From the IMG/VR virus record IMGVR_UViG_3300005542_000010, positions 1 to 46,919 of that record: a stretch of 46,919 bases of DNA, one strand, 5' to 3'. Below the pieces are notes generated by a model, which saw only the letters and a list, made by a program, of their open reading frames with translations, did not search any database and was not told where the DNA came from. The DNA is from a virus. Positions 12,508 to 20,741 of this stretch are shown here, piece after piece (positions within the stretch are counted from its first letter, which is position 1; every line of letters begins with the position of its first letter). A program made the translations under genes and the position numbers.

Positions 12508-14920
12508 CGAAGACGTAGCGCAGGAACCCGTATTCGAACCTGCACCGCCAGCGCCCGAAGCGCCGGAGGAAAAAACGAAGCGTGAGCGCCCGCGGCTATC
12601 GTCGCTCAAGTTCGACCGCGCCGATGTTGCCGCGCGCATTCACAGTTTCTACGAGACGGATAATCAGAATCGCACCGATGAAATAGACGCACGGCTGCAG
12701 CGGTACGCCAAATTTCGCATGTGGACTGAGGGTAAGACCTGGCCGTGGGAAGACGCGTCTGATGCCGCGATCCCCGACATGATGACCGCTTCGATGCGGA
12801 TGCAGGACACGCTTCACAACGCCGTGATGAGCCAGCGGCCCCCGATCATGGCGAAGGCACTGAAAAAAACGGACTCGGAAAAGTCCGCCACGGTTGATGA
12901 CCTGCTCGACTTCCAGTTTTTCGAGGAACAGGCGGGAGAGGAAACGGTCGGCGAGTTGGCCGATGACTTCGTGAACGAGGGATTTTTCACCGCCTACGTG
13001 CCGTGGATCAAGGAAATGCGCGCGGTGGTCGACCTGCGCGTGCTGCCGGCTATTCCTAGGGGCGTCGTTCCGTCCGATTATTTCCACCAGTTCCTGCAGG
13101 GCCTCTACCCGCAGGCGCGATTGAACCCCAGCAAAGGCGGCTGGGACTGGACCGTGGAGGTGCCGGATGAGAAGAAAAAGCACCGCGCGTCATTTTTCAC
13201 ACGGCCTGATGATGAGGTCGAAGTGGAGATCGAGAAGGACGCAATACGCTACGAGGGGCCGCGGGTTATCCGAAAGGATCTTCAGGACGTTCTACATCCG
13301 GTGCGGTGTTCCAACCTACAAATACCCGGTCCTTCGAATCCTACGGGCGCCGCGCACGTAATTCTCAAGGACGCGCCGAACATCGACGAAATCACGCGCC
13401 TGCAGATGTCGGGCTACTACGACCTGATGACGCAGGAGGATGTCGATAAGATCGGATCGGCGGTGCGCTCGCGGGTCTACGAGCAGCGCGAGCAGCAAAA
13501 GGATGTGATGCAGGGCGCGATCGACTGGAAGGATTATTCGAAAGAGGCGCAATCGCACAAGCCGCTCACGCGCCTGATGGTGTTCGACTGCTACGACATC
13601 GACGGCGACGGGCTCGATGAGGACGTGATTTTCTGGATGATCTTGGAGACGAAGACCATCCTGCGCGCACGCTACTTGACGCAGATGTTCCCCGCGCAAA
13701 CGCCGCGCCGTCCGTTCGCCGAAGCGCATCTATTCCCCGTGCCTGGCCGGCGCTTTTCCATCGGCGTGCTGGAAATGATGGAGGGCATCCATGACCTTCT
13801 CAAGCAGCAGTTCGATATTTCCTCTGACGCTGGCACGATTGCGAATGCGCCGTTCGGCTTCTACAAGGCGACTTCGAACATGCGGCCCGAGGTCATACGC
13901 CTCTGGCCAGGCGAGTTATATCCGCTCAACGATCCTAAGAACGATGTCGTCTTCCCTTCGCTTGGCAATGCGGGGCAGTCGTTCGGCTTCAACATGATCG
14001 GTCTGCTCACGCAGATGGAAGAAAAGCTGACCGCGATTGGCGATCTGCAGCTTGGCCGAGTTCCCCAGGGCAAGTCATCCGCTCTTCGCACCGTGACAGG
14101 AATGCAGACGGTGCTTGCCCAGGGGGACGCGCGCCCAGAGCGCGTGCTGCGGCGGTTTTTCATGGGACTCGCGCAGGTCTGGCAGAACATGCACACGCTG
14201 AATCAGGCATTCCTGCCGCGCGACAAGCAGTACCTCATCTCCGGGTTCAAGGAGCCGGCCAAAGACCCTTACGCCAAGATCGACGACCGCTCGAAAATCA
14301 CGGGTTCGTTCCTCTTCAAATTCTCGGCGAACGCGCTCAACACCTCGAAAGAGGCGATGCAGCAGGCGCTGCAGCAGTTGATGGGCACCTACGTATCGCA
14401 ACTCAACATGCAGCTTGGCATCATCGACCAGGATGGCGTGTACCGGATGCAGCGCGATTATGGCCGTGCGATGGGTCAGGACCCGGACAAGTACCTGAAG
14501 CCGCCGCGGCCCGGCGCCGAAATACCCAAGATCTTCTTCGAAGAGGCGCTGACCATGATCCTGAACGGCCAGTTGCCGACGCAGGATCCGGTCGAGGGGG
14601 CCGCGGCGCAGTTCCAGAAGCTGACCGATTTCATGCAGAGCGATCAGTTCGGCTTTCTCGGACCCGTTCACTTGCCGCTTTTCAAGGCGTACATGGAGCG
14701 CATCGCCAAGCAGATGGTGCAGGACCGCCAGCAGGCCGCGCTTCTTAACGCGGCGCAGCAATTTCAAGCCCAGCACCAGCAGCCGGGCCAGGGAGGGCCG
14801 CAGGGTGCACCGCAGAACGCTTCCAACATCCAGGCGCAGCCGCCCGTCCACGGTGCCGAACTCGCCGACGAGTCGCTCCCTGGCGCCGGCGGCGGCGCTA
14901 ACCCGACACCCTTGCACTGA
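12500..14920 (+). CDS. Portal protein
   Basis: This 806-aa protein forms, by family, the dodecameric ring at the capsid vertex through which DNA enters. The middle resembles podovirus-type portal proteins: DASDAAIPDMM near 90, LKQQFDISSDAGTIANAPF around 435, and the later QMEEKLTAIGDLQLGRVP with QTVLAQGDARPERVLRRFF. The C-terminal 80 residues are Gln/Pro/Ala-rich (QAQHQQPGQGG), as often in the portal barrel or tail. Size and position after the terminase support the call. It starts at ATG 12500, overlapping the previous gene by 8 bases, and ends in TGATG with the next. Confidence 0.88.
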   Translation: MADEDVAQEPVFEPAPPAPEAPEEKTKRERPRLSSLKFDRADVAARIHSFYETDNQNRTDEIDARLQRYAKFRMWTEGKTWPWEDASDAAIPDMMTASMRMQDTLHNAVMSQRPPIMAKALKKTDSEKSATVDDLLDFQFFEEQAGEETVGELADDFVNEGFFTAYVPWIKEMRAVVDLRVLPAIPRGVVPSDYFHQFLQGLYPQARLNPSKGGWDWTVEVPDEKKKHRASFFTRPDDEVEVEIEKDAIRYEGPRVIRKDLQDVLHPVRCSNLQIPGPSNPTGAAHVILKDAPNIDEITRLQMSGYYDLMTQEDVDKIGSAVRSRVYEQREQQKDVMQGAIDWKDYSKEAQSHKPLTRLMVFDCYDIDGDGLDEDVIFWMILETKTILRARYLTQMFPAQTPRRPFAEAHLFPVPGRRFSIGVLEMMEGIHDLLKQQFDISSDAGTIANAPFGFYKATSNMRPEVIRLWPGELYPLNDPKNDVVFPSLGNAGQSFGFNMIGLLTQMEEKLTAIGDLQLGRVPQGKSSALRTVTGMQTVLAQGDARPERVLRRFFMGLAQVWQNMHTLNQAFLPRDKQYLISGFKEPAKDPYAKIDDRSKITGSFLFKFSANALNTSKEAMQQALQQLMGTYVSQLNMQLGIIDQDGVYRMQRDYGRAMGQDPDKYLKPPRPGAEIPKIFFEEALTMILNGQLPTQDPVEGAAAQFQKLTDFMQSDQFGFLGPVHLPLFKAYMERIAKQMVQDRQQAALLNAAQQFQAQHQQPGQGGPQGAPQNASNIQAQPPVHGAELADESLPGAGGGANPTPLH

Positions 14921-15339
14921 TGGCCTACGACCGCGCCGAGCACGTTGCAGCCGTCCGGGCTCGGTCGGATGACAGGGCGCGGGAGATTATGCCGCTCGTG
15001 CGCCTCGTGGCAGGCGCTGCGACGGTGATGCACGGGCTGACGGAAAACGAGCACTGGAACCGCTACCTGACATATCTGCAAGGAATCATGGAAGTCTGGG
15101 GGAAGGCGCGCGACTCGGCGGCCGTGAAACTCGGCAGCTCCGCAGTCTGGTCGCACGAGGAACTGCTGAAACTGAAATGCGATGTGCTGGTGGCGAACGC
15201 GACGATTGAAGCGTTACGGCTCGCAATAGATTTGCCCGCGGCGATCATGGGCGGCAAGGGAGAGGCCGAGCGCATCATCGGCGAATTCGAAAAAAATCTG
15301 GAAAAGAAAAATGAGAATCCCGACCAGGCTCAGTCGTAA
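14920..15339 (+). CDS. Helical protein of unknown function after the portal
   Basis: This 139-aa protein is almost entirely helical by eye: ARSDDRAREIMPLVRLVAGA, HEELLKLKCDVLVANATIEA, AERIIGEFEKNLEKKN. No family is recognised. The ATG overlaps the portal stop by one base and its end overlaps the next gene by 29 bases. A virion or assembly role is possible from position only. Confidence 0.6.
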   Translation: MAYDRAEHVAAVRARSDDRAREIMPLVRLVAGAATVMHGLTENEHWNRYLTYLQGIMEVWGKARDSAAVKLGSSAVWSHEELLKLKCDVLVANATIEALRLAIDLPAAIMGGKGEAERIIGEFEKNLEKKNENPDQAQS

Positions 15340-15580
15340 CGGCGTCAAGCAGTTTTTCGAGAAAGTGCCCTCTGCGAAGTGGGACTACTGGTTTCGCCAC
15401 GAGCGCGAAAACGGCCTGCGCGACTTGCGCGTGAAGGGGCCATTCGAGAAGGCGTACTACTCAGGCGAGGGCCTCATGCAGTGGCTCTGCGCCGAAGGCA
15501 TCTACGGGCCGCGCGACTTCGATACGTCGCCCCCGAAGCGCGACTGGCTTGGCACGATCAAGCAATCGCTCGCTGCGTAA
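15311..15580 (+). CDS. Small protein of unknown function
   Basis: This 89-aa protein is rich in aromatic and charged residues (VPSAKWDYWFRHERENGLRD, then GEGLMQWLCAEGIYGPRDF). It starts at ATG 15311 with AAAAG-type purines before it and overlaps the preceding gene by 29 bases. No domain is recognised. A 107-base gap with no gene follows (15581-15687). Confidence 0.55.
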   Translation: MRIPTRLSRNGVKQFFEKVPSAKWDYWFRHERENGLRDLRVKGPFEKAYYSGEGLMQWLCAEGIYGPRDFDTSPPKRDWLGTIKQSLAA

Positions 15581-15687
15581 AAACCCCCGTAAAAATCACG
15601 TCAGCCTGAAAACGGCATAGCGTTCGCCGCTAGGTCGAGTTCCATCGCGCCGTCGACGGGCGCGTGACAACGCGAAAGAGGCGCGGC

Positions 15688-16482
15688 ATGGCTGAAGACG
15701 GCGCAGATACCGGGGATGGCGCAACCGGAGGCGGTTCGGGTGAAACCGAATCAAAGAAATTTGTACCGCCGAGTGATGGTTCTTGGATACCCAAGGTCCG
15801 GCACGATGAGGCGGTCAACGCGGAACGGGCAAGGCTCGCTCGCGTAGAAGCGGAACTGGCGGCGCTTAAACAGGCGCAGGCAAAGCCGGCCGATACGCAA
15901 GTGAAGCGGTACACCAGGGCGGAATTGAACGCCGCGGTGGCCGCGAATCAGATCACGTCGGATCAGTCCGACGAGATGTGGGCCACGCAGATCCGCGAAG
16001 ACGCCAAGCGCGAAGCCAAGGCCGAGGTAAACATAGCCGTCCGGGCCGAACGGGCACAGGAGCGCGTCGATACTGACTTGGAAGAGTATAAGCGGCTCGA
16101 TCCCACGATCATGGAAGAGGGGTCGGAGTCACGGCAGCGGGTTCAGCAGGAGTTTAATTACCTGGTTGAGCTCGGAAACCCTCGCAACACGAAGACGGAA
16201 TTACAGGCAGTACGTGCGGCGCTGGGGCCGATCGACAAACTGAGAACGGCGAAAAGTGCGCGACGGGAAACCGAATCGCACGAGGAAACGGGCAGCGCGG
16301 GTCAAGGCAGTCAGCGCCGCTCGGGACCGAAAACAGCGTGGGACGCACTGGAAAACCGCCAGAAGGCATACTACGAGTCCGCGATCAGAAACGGCTTATA
16401 CAAGGACAAGGCAGCAGTCGAAGCGGAACTGAAATTTACCCGCAAGCCAAACTCGCCGCGGAGGTCAGGAGCACGCGGGTAA
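15688..16482 (+). CDS. Putative head scaffolding protein
   Basis: This 264-aa, very hydrophilic product is rich in Glu, Lys, Arg and Ala. The N-terminus is flexible and acidic (EDGADTGDGATGGGSGETE), followed by a predicted coiled coil (VNAERARLARVEAELAALKQ, about 50-70) and long charged helices. The C-terminus is strongly basic (KFTRKPNSPRRSGARG), as in scaffolds that contact capsid subunits. The place between portal and capsid is that of a scaffold. ATG 15688 has AGAGG six bases upstream; a GTG at 15664 would add eight residues. Confidence 0.65.
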   Translation: MAEDGADTGDGATGGGSGETESKKFVPPSDGSWIPKVRHDEAVNAERARLARVEAELAALKQAQAKPADTQVKRYTRAELNAAVAANQITSDQSDEMWATQIREDAKREAKAEVNIAVRAERAQERVDTDLEEYKRLDPTIMEEGSESRQRVQQEFNYLVELGNPRNTKTELQAVRAALGPIDKLRTAKSARRETESHEETGSAGQGSQRRSGPKTAWDALENRQKAYYESAIRNGLYKDKAAVEAELKFTRKPNSPRRSGARG

Positions 16483-16851
16483 GTGTCGAAAGCGAATTCA
16501 GCGATCATCGTCAAGCAGAACTTCTCGCCCTTAGCAGAGAAGCAGGCGCAGCTCAAGGCGTCCGTCTTCAGGCCGGCGAAGGTCGCATCCAAGTCCGACC
16601 GGGTTCTGGACATGGCGGACTGCGCCAAAACGGTCTGCCTGTGTTCCAGCCATTCATCCAAGTTCGACCGGCGTGCGCAACTGAAGTACGGGTATTACAA
16701 GCAGAAGGAATACCCGCATGTCATGGCGAACTGCGATGCCTGTCAGCTATTCGACAAGTGCGACCTTTTCATCCACGAGTCCGTCCTGAAAGACGTGTGG
16801 CAAACGCGCGAGCAGCAGCGCCGCGACCGCGAGTACGCAACCATCGTATGA
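16483..16851 (+). CDS. Cysteine-rich protein of unknown function
   Basis: This 122-aa protein starts at GTG 16483, directly after the previous stop, with GGAG about 11 bases upstream. It contains seven cysteines in two clusters: MADCAKTVCLCSSHSSKFDR and MANCDACQLFDKCDLFIHES. The spacing could hold zinc or an iron-sulfur cluster, but no known family is recognised. It lies between the scaffold and decoration candidates, an odd place for such a protein. Confidence 0.6.
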   Translation: MSKANSAIIVKQNFSPLAEKQAQLKASVFRPAKVASKSDRVLDMADCAKTVCLCSSHSSKFDRRAQLKYGYYKQKEYPHVMANCDACQLFDKCDLFIHESVLKDVWQTREQQRRDREYATIV

Positions 16852-16870
16852 CTTCGACAAGGAACTGAAC

Positions 16871-17626
16871 ATGGCCTCCCTCGCCTACATGCTCTCCGGC
16901 GGTGCTCCCGTCATCAAAAAATTCCAGTTCGGCGTGACGCTGACCACTGCCGGCATCCCCTTCACTATCGGCACATCCTCGGTCGGCGGCGTCGTGATCG
17001 GCACCACGACTGGCGCAACCGACTTCGTGGGCATGAGTCTGGACAAGGGTCTTGATCGCCTTGGCCTCGCGCAGTCCACCTACACCACGACTCAGGGCTC
17101 CGGCGTTAGCTCAACCGGCAGCGCGAACAGCGCGCTTCGCACGGTGACGCTCATCATCAACCCGGATGCCTGCTGGAAGTGGGTCATGTGCCAGGGCGCG
17201 ACCAACGGCACTGCGCTCTCGACGCAGACCAATACCACGGCTTCGAGCGGCGGCACGGTCATCACGACTGGCGCCGACTGGACCTCGACCACCTACGCAG
17301 GCGGCACCACTTGGGGATACTCCGGGGCGAATACGGGCGACGCGCGGCGCGTGACCACCGTATCGTCCACCGCAGGCACGGTGCTGATCCCCTTCGACCA
17401 GGCCATCGCGGTGAACGATGTCTTCCTGCGCTGCCCATACTCGCCGATGGAGACGATAACCGTGCAACTGACGACCACGCTCGACCAAGCGGATGCTTCC
17501 ATCGCGGTCGGAACCGGGGCGCCGTTCAACTGCGTCGAACTGATCCTGCGCGATAGCACGGATGCCGGACAGACCAACTCGTTCGTGATCGCCAACGCGG
17601 CCGATCACTGGCTCTACAACTCGTAA
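16871..17626 (+). CDS. Putative capsid decoration or head structural protein
   Basis: This 251-aa, Thr/Ser/Gly-rich, beta-strand-rich protein has low charge (GIPFTIGTSSVGGVVIGTTT, then VTLIINPDACWKWVMCQGAT). It lies directly upstream of the major capsid gene, where decoration or cement proteins are usually encoded. No family motif is firm, so this is inference from composition and position. ATG 16871 has AAGGAAC eight bases before it. Confidence 0.55.
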   Translation: MASLAYMLSGGAPVIKKFQFGVTLTTAGIPFTIGTSSVGGVVIGTTTGATDFVGMSLDKGLDRLGLAQSTYTTTQGSGVSSTGSANSALRTVTLIINPDACWKWVMCQGATNGTALSTQTNTTASSGGTVITTGADWTSTTYAGGTTWGYSGANTGDARRVTTVSSTAGTVLIPFDQAIAVNDVFLRCPYSPMETITVQLTTTLDQADASIAVGTGAPFNCVELILRDSTDAGQTNSFVIANAADHWLYNS

Positions 17627-17654
17627 CCCACCGACGCTCTAAGGAGATACCAAC

Positions 17655-18572
17655 ATGGCCGTCCCGCACACCTCAGGAGCATTCGGCGATCTTCTGGATC
17701 CTCGCTTCCAAAAAATCTTCTACGAGGAATACGACCAGCTTCCCGACATGATCGGCGAGCTCTGCACCGACGTTGCGACCAACCAGCGCAACAACATGAC
17801 GTGGAGCCAGGTCGGCACGCTGTCGGACTGGACGGAGTTCACCGGCACCGTCGGCTACCAGGCGCAGAACCTGGGCTACAAGACCACTGGCACGCCGGTC
17901 GAATTCTCGAACGGCATCCAGGTCGAGCGAAAGCTGTTCGATGACGACCAGTTTCACATCATGGACCAGAAGCCGAAGGCGCTCGCGCAGTCGGCCTTCC
18001 GCACGCGCCAGAAGCACGGCGCGCGGATCCTGAATAACGCCTTCTCGGTCGACAACTACTTCTACGTCAACTCGGAAGCGGTGTCGCTGTGCTCGACTGC
18101 GCACACGACGACCTCGGGTGCGTCGACCGCGACAGGATTCAATAACAAAGTCACCTCGGCCCTGACCGCCACTGCCGTCGCTGCAGCGCGAATCGGCATG
18201 GTGCAGTACCGCGGCGACCAGGGCGAGCGTATTTCGATCAGCCCCGACGAACTGTGGGGACCGCCGGATCTCTACGAGCAGGCGTTCGAGATCATCAGCT
18301 CGATGGGCAAGGTCGACACGGCAAACAACAACCGCAACGTGCACGAGGGCGTCTACACGTTCTACGAGTGGAACTACCTGACCAGCACGAAAAACTGGTT
18401 CATGTGCGACGGCGGGATGCGCAAGCAATTCGTGTTCTGGTCCGACCGCATACCGCTTGAATTTGCGATGGCGGAAGACCTTGATACGCTGATTGCGAAA
18501 TGGCGTGGTTACATGCGGTACTTCAACGCCGTTACGGACTGGAGATGGATTACGGGAGCGTCAGTCACCTGA
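17655..18572 (+). CDS. Major capsid protein
   Basis: This 305-aa protein has the size and layout expected of an HK97-fold coat protein. The N-terminus (DLLDPRFQKIFYEEYDQLPD) is followed by GYQAQNLGYKTTGTPVEFSN and IQVERKLFDDDQFHIMDQKP. After a Ser/Thr-rich turn comes the helix and P-domain region (ISPDELWGPPDLYEQAFEII), then WFMCDGGMRKQFVFWSDRIP and a closing WRGYMRYFNAVTDWRWI. It follows the scaffold and decoration candidates and has a perfect AAGGAGAT site upstream of ATG 17655, consistent with high expression. Confidence 0.85.
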   Translation: MAVPHTSGAFGDLLDPRFQKIFYEEYDQLPDMIGELCTDVATNQRNNMTWSQVGTLSDWTEFTGTVGYQAQNLGYKTTGTPVEFSNGIQVERKLFDDDQFHIMDQKPKALAQSAFRTRQKHGARILNNAFSVDNYFYVNSEAVSLCSTAHTTTSGASTATGFNNKVTSALTATAVAAARIGMVQYRGDQGERISISPDELWGPPDLYEQAFEIISSMGKVDTANNNRNVHEGVYTFYEWNYLTSTKNWFMCDGGMRKQFVFWSDRIPLEFAMAEDLDTLIAKWRGYMRYFNAVTDWRWITGASVT

Positions 18573-18769
18573 TGCCAAGCGTATCTCCAGAGCAGGCAAA
18601 GACGATGGCCGCAATCGCCCACGGCTGGAAGCCGCCCGCGTCGAGCGGCATCAAGATTCCCGTGCGCGTCGCCAAGGATTTCAACGCCGCAGACACCGGC
18701 AGCCCTGCGCTGACCTCCCCCGGCGGCGTCGTGCAGCGCGGCTCCTACATGGGGAGGAAGCGTGGCTAG
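18572..18769 (+). CDS. Small head-region protein with PSVS...KDF...AD motif
   Basis: This 65-aa protein begins MPSVSPEQAKTMAAIAHGWK, then GIKIPVRVAKDFNAADTGS. The pattern P-S-V-S-x-x-Q...G-I/V-P-x-x-V-x-K-D-F-x-x-A-D is frequent in small proteins of podovirus-type phages near capsid genes; the role is unknown. ATG 18572 shares a base with the capsid stop (TGATG). The C-terminus, GGVVQRGSYM, resembles the next gene's GGLVRTGSYM. Confidence 0.65.
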   Translation: MPSVSPEQAKTMAAIAHGWKPPASSGIKIPVRVAKDFNAADTGSPALTSPGGVVQRGSYMGRKRG

Positions 18770-18968
18770 AGTGAAATCGTCCGCGATCCGCACCGCATCC
18801 GGTCCTTTCACCACGCCGAAGTCGCTCTCGTCGACCGGCGGCTTGGTTCGCACCGGGAGCTACATGACGCGGAGCATCAACCTGCAGAGTCGCCCGCGCT
18901 TCGTGGAGCCGCTGAAGCCCTCCGCGGTCGCCGGCAAGATGCAGAAACTGCCCAAGGGGATGGACTGA
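18762..18968 (+). CDS. Small basic protein of unknown function
   Basis: This 68-aa basic protein (MARVKSSAIRTASGPFTTPK) starts at GTG 18762 behind GGGGAGG. It carries STGGLVRTGSYMTRS, echoing the C-terminus of the previous protein, and ends KMQKLPKGMD. It overlaps the previous gene by 8 bases and shares one base with the next start. No function is known; a head-associated role is a guess from position. Confidence 0.6.
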   Translation: MARVKSSAIRTASGPFTTPKSLSSTGGLVRTGSYMTRSINLQSRPRFVEPLKPSAVAGKMQKLPKGMD

Positions 18969-19147
18969 TGGTGGGCCATCACAACTGGATTAAGGGGGCA
19001 ATCCGCCATCCCGGTGCCGAGACGCGCGCTGCGAAGCGCGCCGGCGAGTCGACGCACGACTACATGGAGAAGCACAAGAACTCTGGCGGCGTCGCCGGCA
19101 AGCGCGCTCGCCTTGGACTCACGCTGAGCAGGATGAGTAAGCGATGA
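18968..19147 (+). CDS. Small conserved-type podovirus head-region protein
   Basis: This 59-aa protein starts MVGHHNWIKGAIRHPGAETR and continues AAKRAGESTHDYMEKHKNSG, ending in a basic tail. The sequence H-W-I-x-G-A-I-x-H-P-G-A-x-T-x-x-A-K-x-A-G is one I recognise as recurrent near capsid genes in podovirus-type phages; its role is not known to me. ATG 18968 is coupled to the previous stop (TGATG), and the end overlaps the next start by 4 bases. Confidence 0.7.
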   Translation: MVGHHNWIKGAIRHPGAETRAAKRAGESTHDYMEKHKNSGGVAGKRARLGLTLSRMSKR

Positions 19148-19611
19148 TCGTCCACGAGCAGCGCCATACCTACGACGCGGCCCGCGATCCGGTTGCGACG
19201 ATGACCTTGACTGTGGAGTGCGCGCCGACGCAGGTTCAGGCCGTGCGCGAACTGCTGATCGGCACGCTCGCCGGGCAGAGCCTCTACAGCGTGGACATTT
19301 CGGATCACACGGTCGCGGTTCCTGAATCGGTTGCGCCGCAGCCTACGGTGGCAGTGACGGATACCGCTGCCCCTGTTGATGAGGTCGCTGCAGCACCCTC
19401 GGCAGGCAACCAAGAACCAACCGGAGAAGAACATGGCGAACAAGCGGTACTCGCAGAACATCTCGACACTGAAGCAGCCGTCGACGGGGAAGGGAGTCCT
19501 GCCGAAGAAAGCGGGGCCGAAGCACCTGGACCTCTCGCCGGAGAAGACAGCGGCGTGGCCTGGACTGCCGGGAGCGGCGCAGAAGCGGGACCGCTCGCTG
19601 GGAGTGCCTGA
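19144..19611 (+). CDS. Acidic protein of unknown function, overprinted by the next gene
   Basis: This 155-aa protein has an ordered-looking N-terminal half (VATMTLTVECAPTQVQAVRE, then AGQSLYSVDISDHTVAV). The second half (about 78-155) is low-complexity and acidic: Ala, Glu, Gly, Pro. The last 60 codons are read in another frame by the basic protein at 19433, so a 179-base stretch codes for two proteins of opposite charge. The N-terminal part is likely real; the C-terminal tail may simply be tolerated. ATGA overlap with the previous gene. Confidence 0.55.
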   Translation: MIVHEQRHTYDAARDPVATMTLTVECAPTQVQAVRELLIGTLAGQSLYSVDISDHTVAVPESVAPQPTVAVTDTAAPVDEVAAAPSAGNQEPTGEEHGEQAVLAEHLDTEAAVDGEGSPAEESGAEAPGPLAGEDSGVAWTAGSGAEAGPLAGSA

Positions 19612-19666
19612 AGAGAAGATTTACGCGAAGGCCGTTGGCCTGCGCGGTGGCAAGGACGTTGACTAA
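19433..19666 (+). CDS. Small basic phage protein
   Basis: This 77-aa basic protein begins MANKRYSQNISTLKQPSTGK, then KAGPKHLDLSPEKTAAWPG. Proteins with the pattern K-R...N-I-S-T-L-K-x-P-S-T-G-x-G...P-K-K-A-G-P-K occur in this position in other podovirus-like phages as far as I recall, function unknown. The ATG is preceded by a clear GGAGA eight bases upstream, so it is the better supported of the two overlapping frames. Confidence 0.65.
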   Translation: MANKRYSQNISTLKQPSTGKGVLPKKAGPKHLDLSPEKTAAWPGLPGAAQKRDRSLGVPEEKIYAKAVGLRGGKDVD

Positions 19667-19730
19667 CCGATCCGGGCCGGGGCTGCGCGGCTAACGGGGA
19701 TTCGGCAATCGTGGCAAAAGGAGATTAGCG

Positions 19731-20732
19731 ATGGGCATGTTGACGAAGTACGGCACAATTTTCGGCAATCCTCCGCAGACTGGCGGCCGGATTTTCTGGG
19801 TCGGCCCAGGTTCGAGCACGGTTACGACCGTGCAGATTGACGGTCGCGCCTACACAATGTCGGACGGCAACGACGGGCTCTCCCCGGAACGGCCGCTTTC
19901 GACCATCGCACGCGCCCTCGCGCTCGTCACCGCGAACGCAGGGGACATCATCGTGCTGTTGCCAGGCACGCATAACGCGACCACGCAGAACAACATGACC
20001 GCTGCGGCTGCGCTCGCCTTCAACGTGGCCGGCGTAACGGTGATCGGGCTGCCGTATGACGATTCCTCGTCGCATTTCAGCATGACACCTCAGGCAATCA
20101 TCACGGCGCCGGCGAGCACGGTGCCGGTTGTGCTGACGGCTGCGAACAACACTTTCATCAACTGCGGGTTCCTCGGGGTTACTGGCGGCGCAATCGCTTC
20201 ATTCACTACTGCCGTGAATTCCCTGACCATGCGGGGATGCTATTTCGACCTGACGGTTGGTGGAGCATCGACAGGCGGCCTGATTGCCACCGGCGCAACG
20301 CAGGCACCCACCAACATGCTGATCGAGGACTGCACTTTCGCCTGCGACAACACCGGCACCTCCGGCAGTTTCGCCTTCAACGCCGGTGCCGTGGTGAACC
20401 TGATGGCGCGTAACAACACCTTCCGCTTCAACGCGCAGGGCGCTAGTGTCGCCGCACATACCACGATGATTAAGTGCAACGCCGGCACGGCAGGCACGTT
20501 CGACGGCAACCGCATCGTCGCGCAAGTTTCAGGCACCGCAACGATCACGAACGGGATCTCAGGCGCCGCGCTGACCGCGAACGGCCAACTGCACCTGATG
20601 AACAACCTGGTCAGCGCAGTCGTGACCAACCCGTTCACCGGCTTCAGCGCCTCGAACGTCGACCTGCTGAACAACTACATCGGCACGGTAGCGGGCGGCA
20701 CGGGCGGCACACTCATCACTAGCACCACGTAA
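19731..20732 (+). CDS. Right-handed parallel beta-helix virion protein
   Basis: This 333-aa protein starts with a short N-terminal domain (FWVGPGSSTVTTVQIDGRAY), then the beta-helix hallmarks SDGNDGLSPERPLSTIARAL and AGDIIVLLPGTH. Repeated short turns follow (NTFINCGFLGVTGG, LTMRGCYFDL, LIEDCTFACDN, NLMARNNTFRF, LHLMNNLVS, VDLLNNYIGT). Phage beta-helix proteins are often capsid-bound or polysaccharide-directed. No catalytic triad is obvious, so a structural role is preferred. AAGGAGAT precedes ATG 19731. Confidence 0.75.
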   Translation: MGMLTKYGTIFGNPPQTGGRIFWVGPGSSTVTTVQIDGRAYTMSDGNDGLSPERPLSTIARALALVTANAGDIIVLLPGTHNATTQNNMTAAAALAFNVAGVTVIGLPYDDSSSHFSMTPQAIITAPASTVPVVLTAANNTFINCGFLGVTGGAIASFTTAVNSLTMRGCYFDLTVGGASTGGLIATGATQAPTNMLIEDCTFACDNTGTSGSFAFNAGAVVNLMARNNTFRFNAQGASVAAHTTMIKCNAGTAGTFDGNRIVAQVSGTATITNGISGAALTANGQLHLMNNLVSAVVTNPFTGFSASNVDLLNNYIGTVAGGTGGTLITSTT

Positions 20733-20741
20733 GGAGGCACC

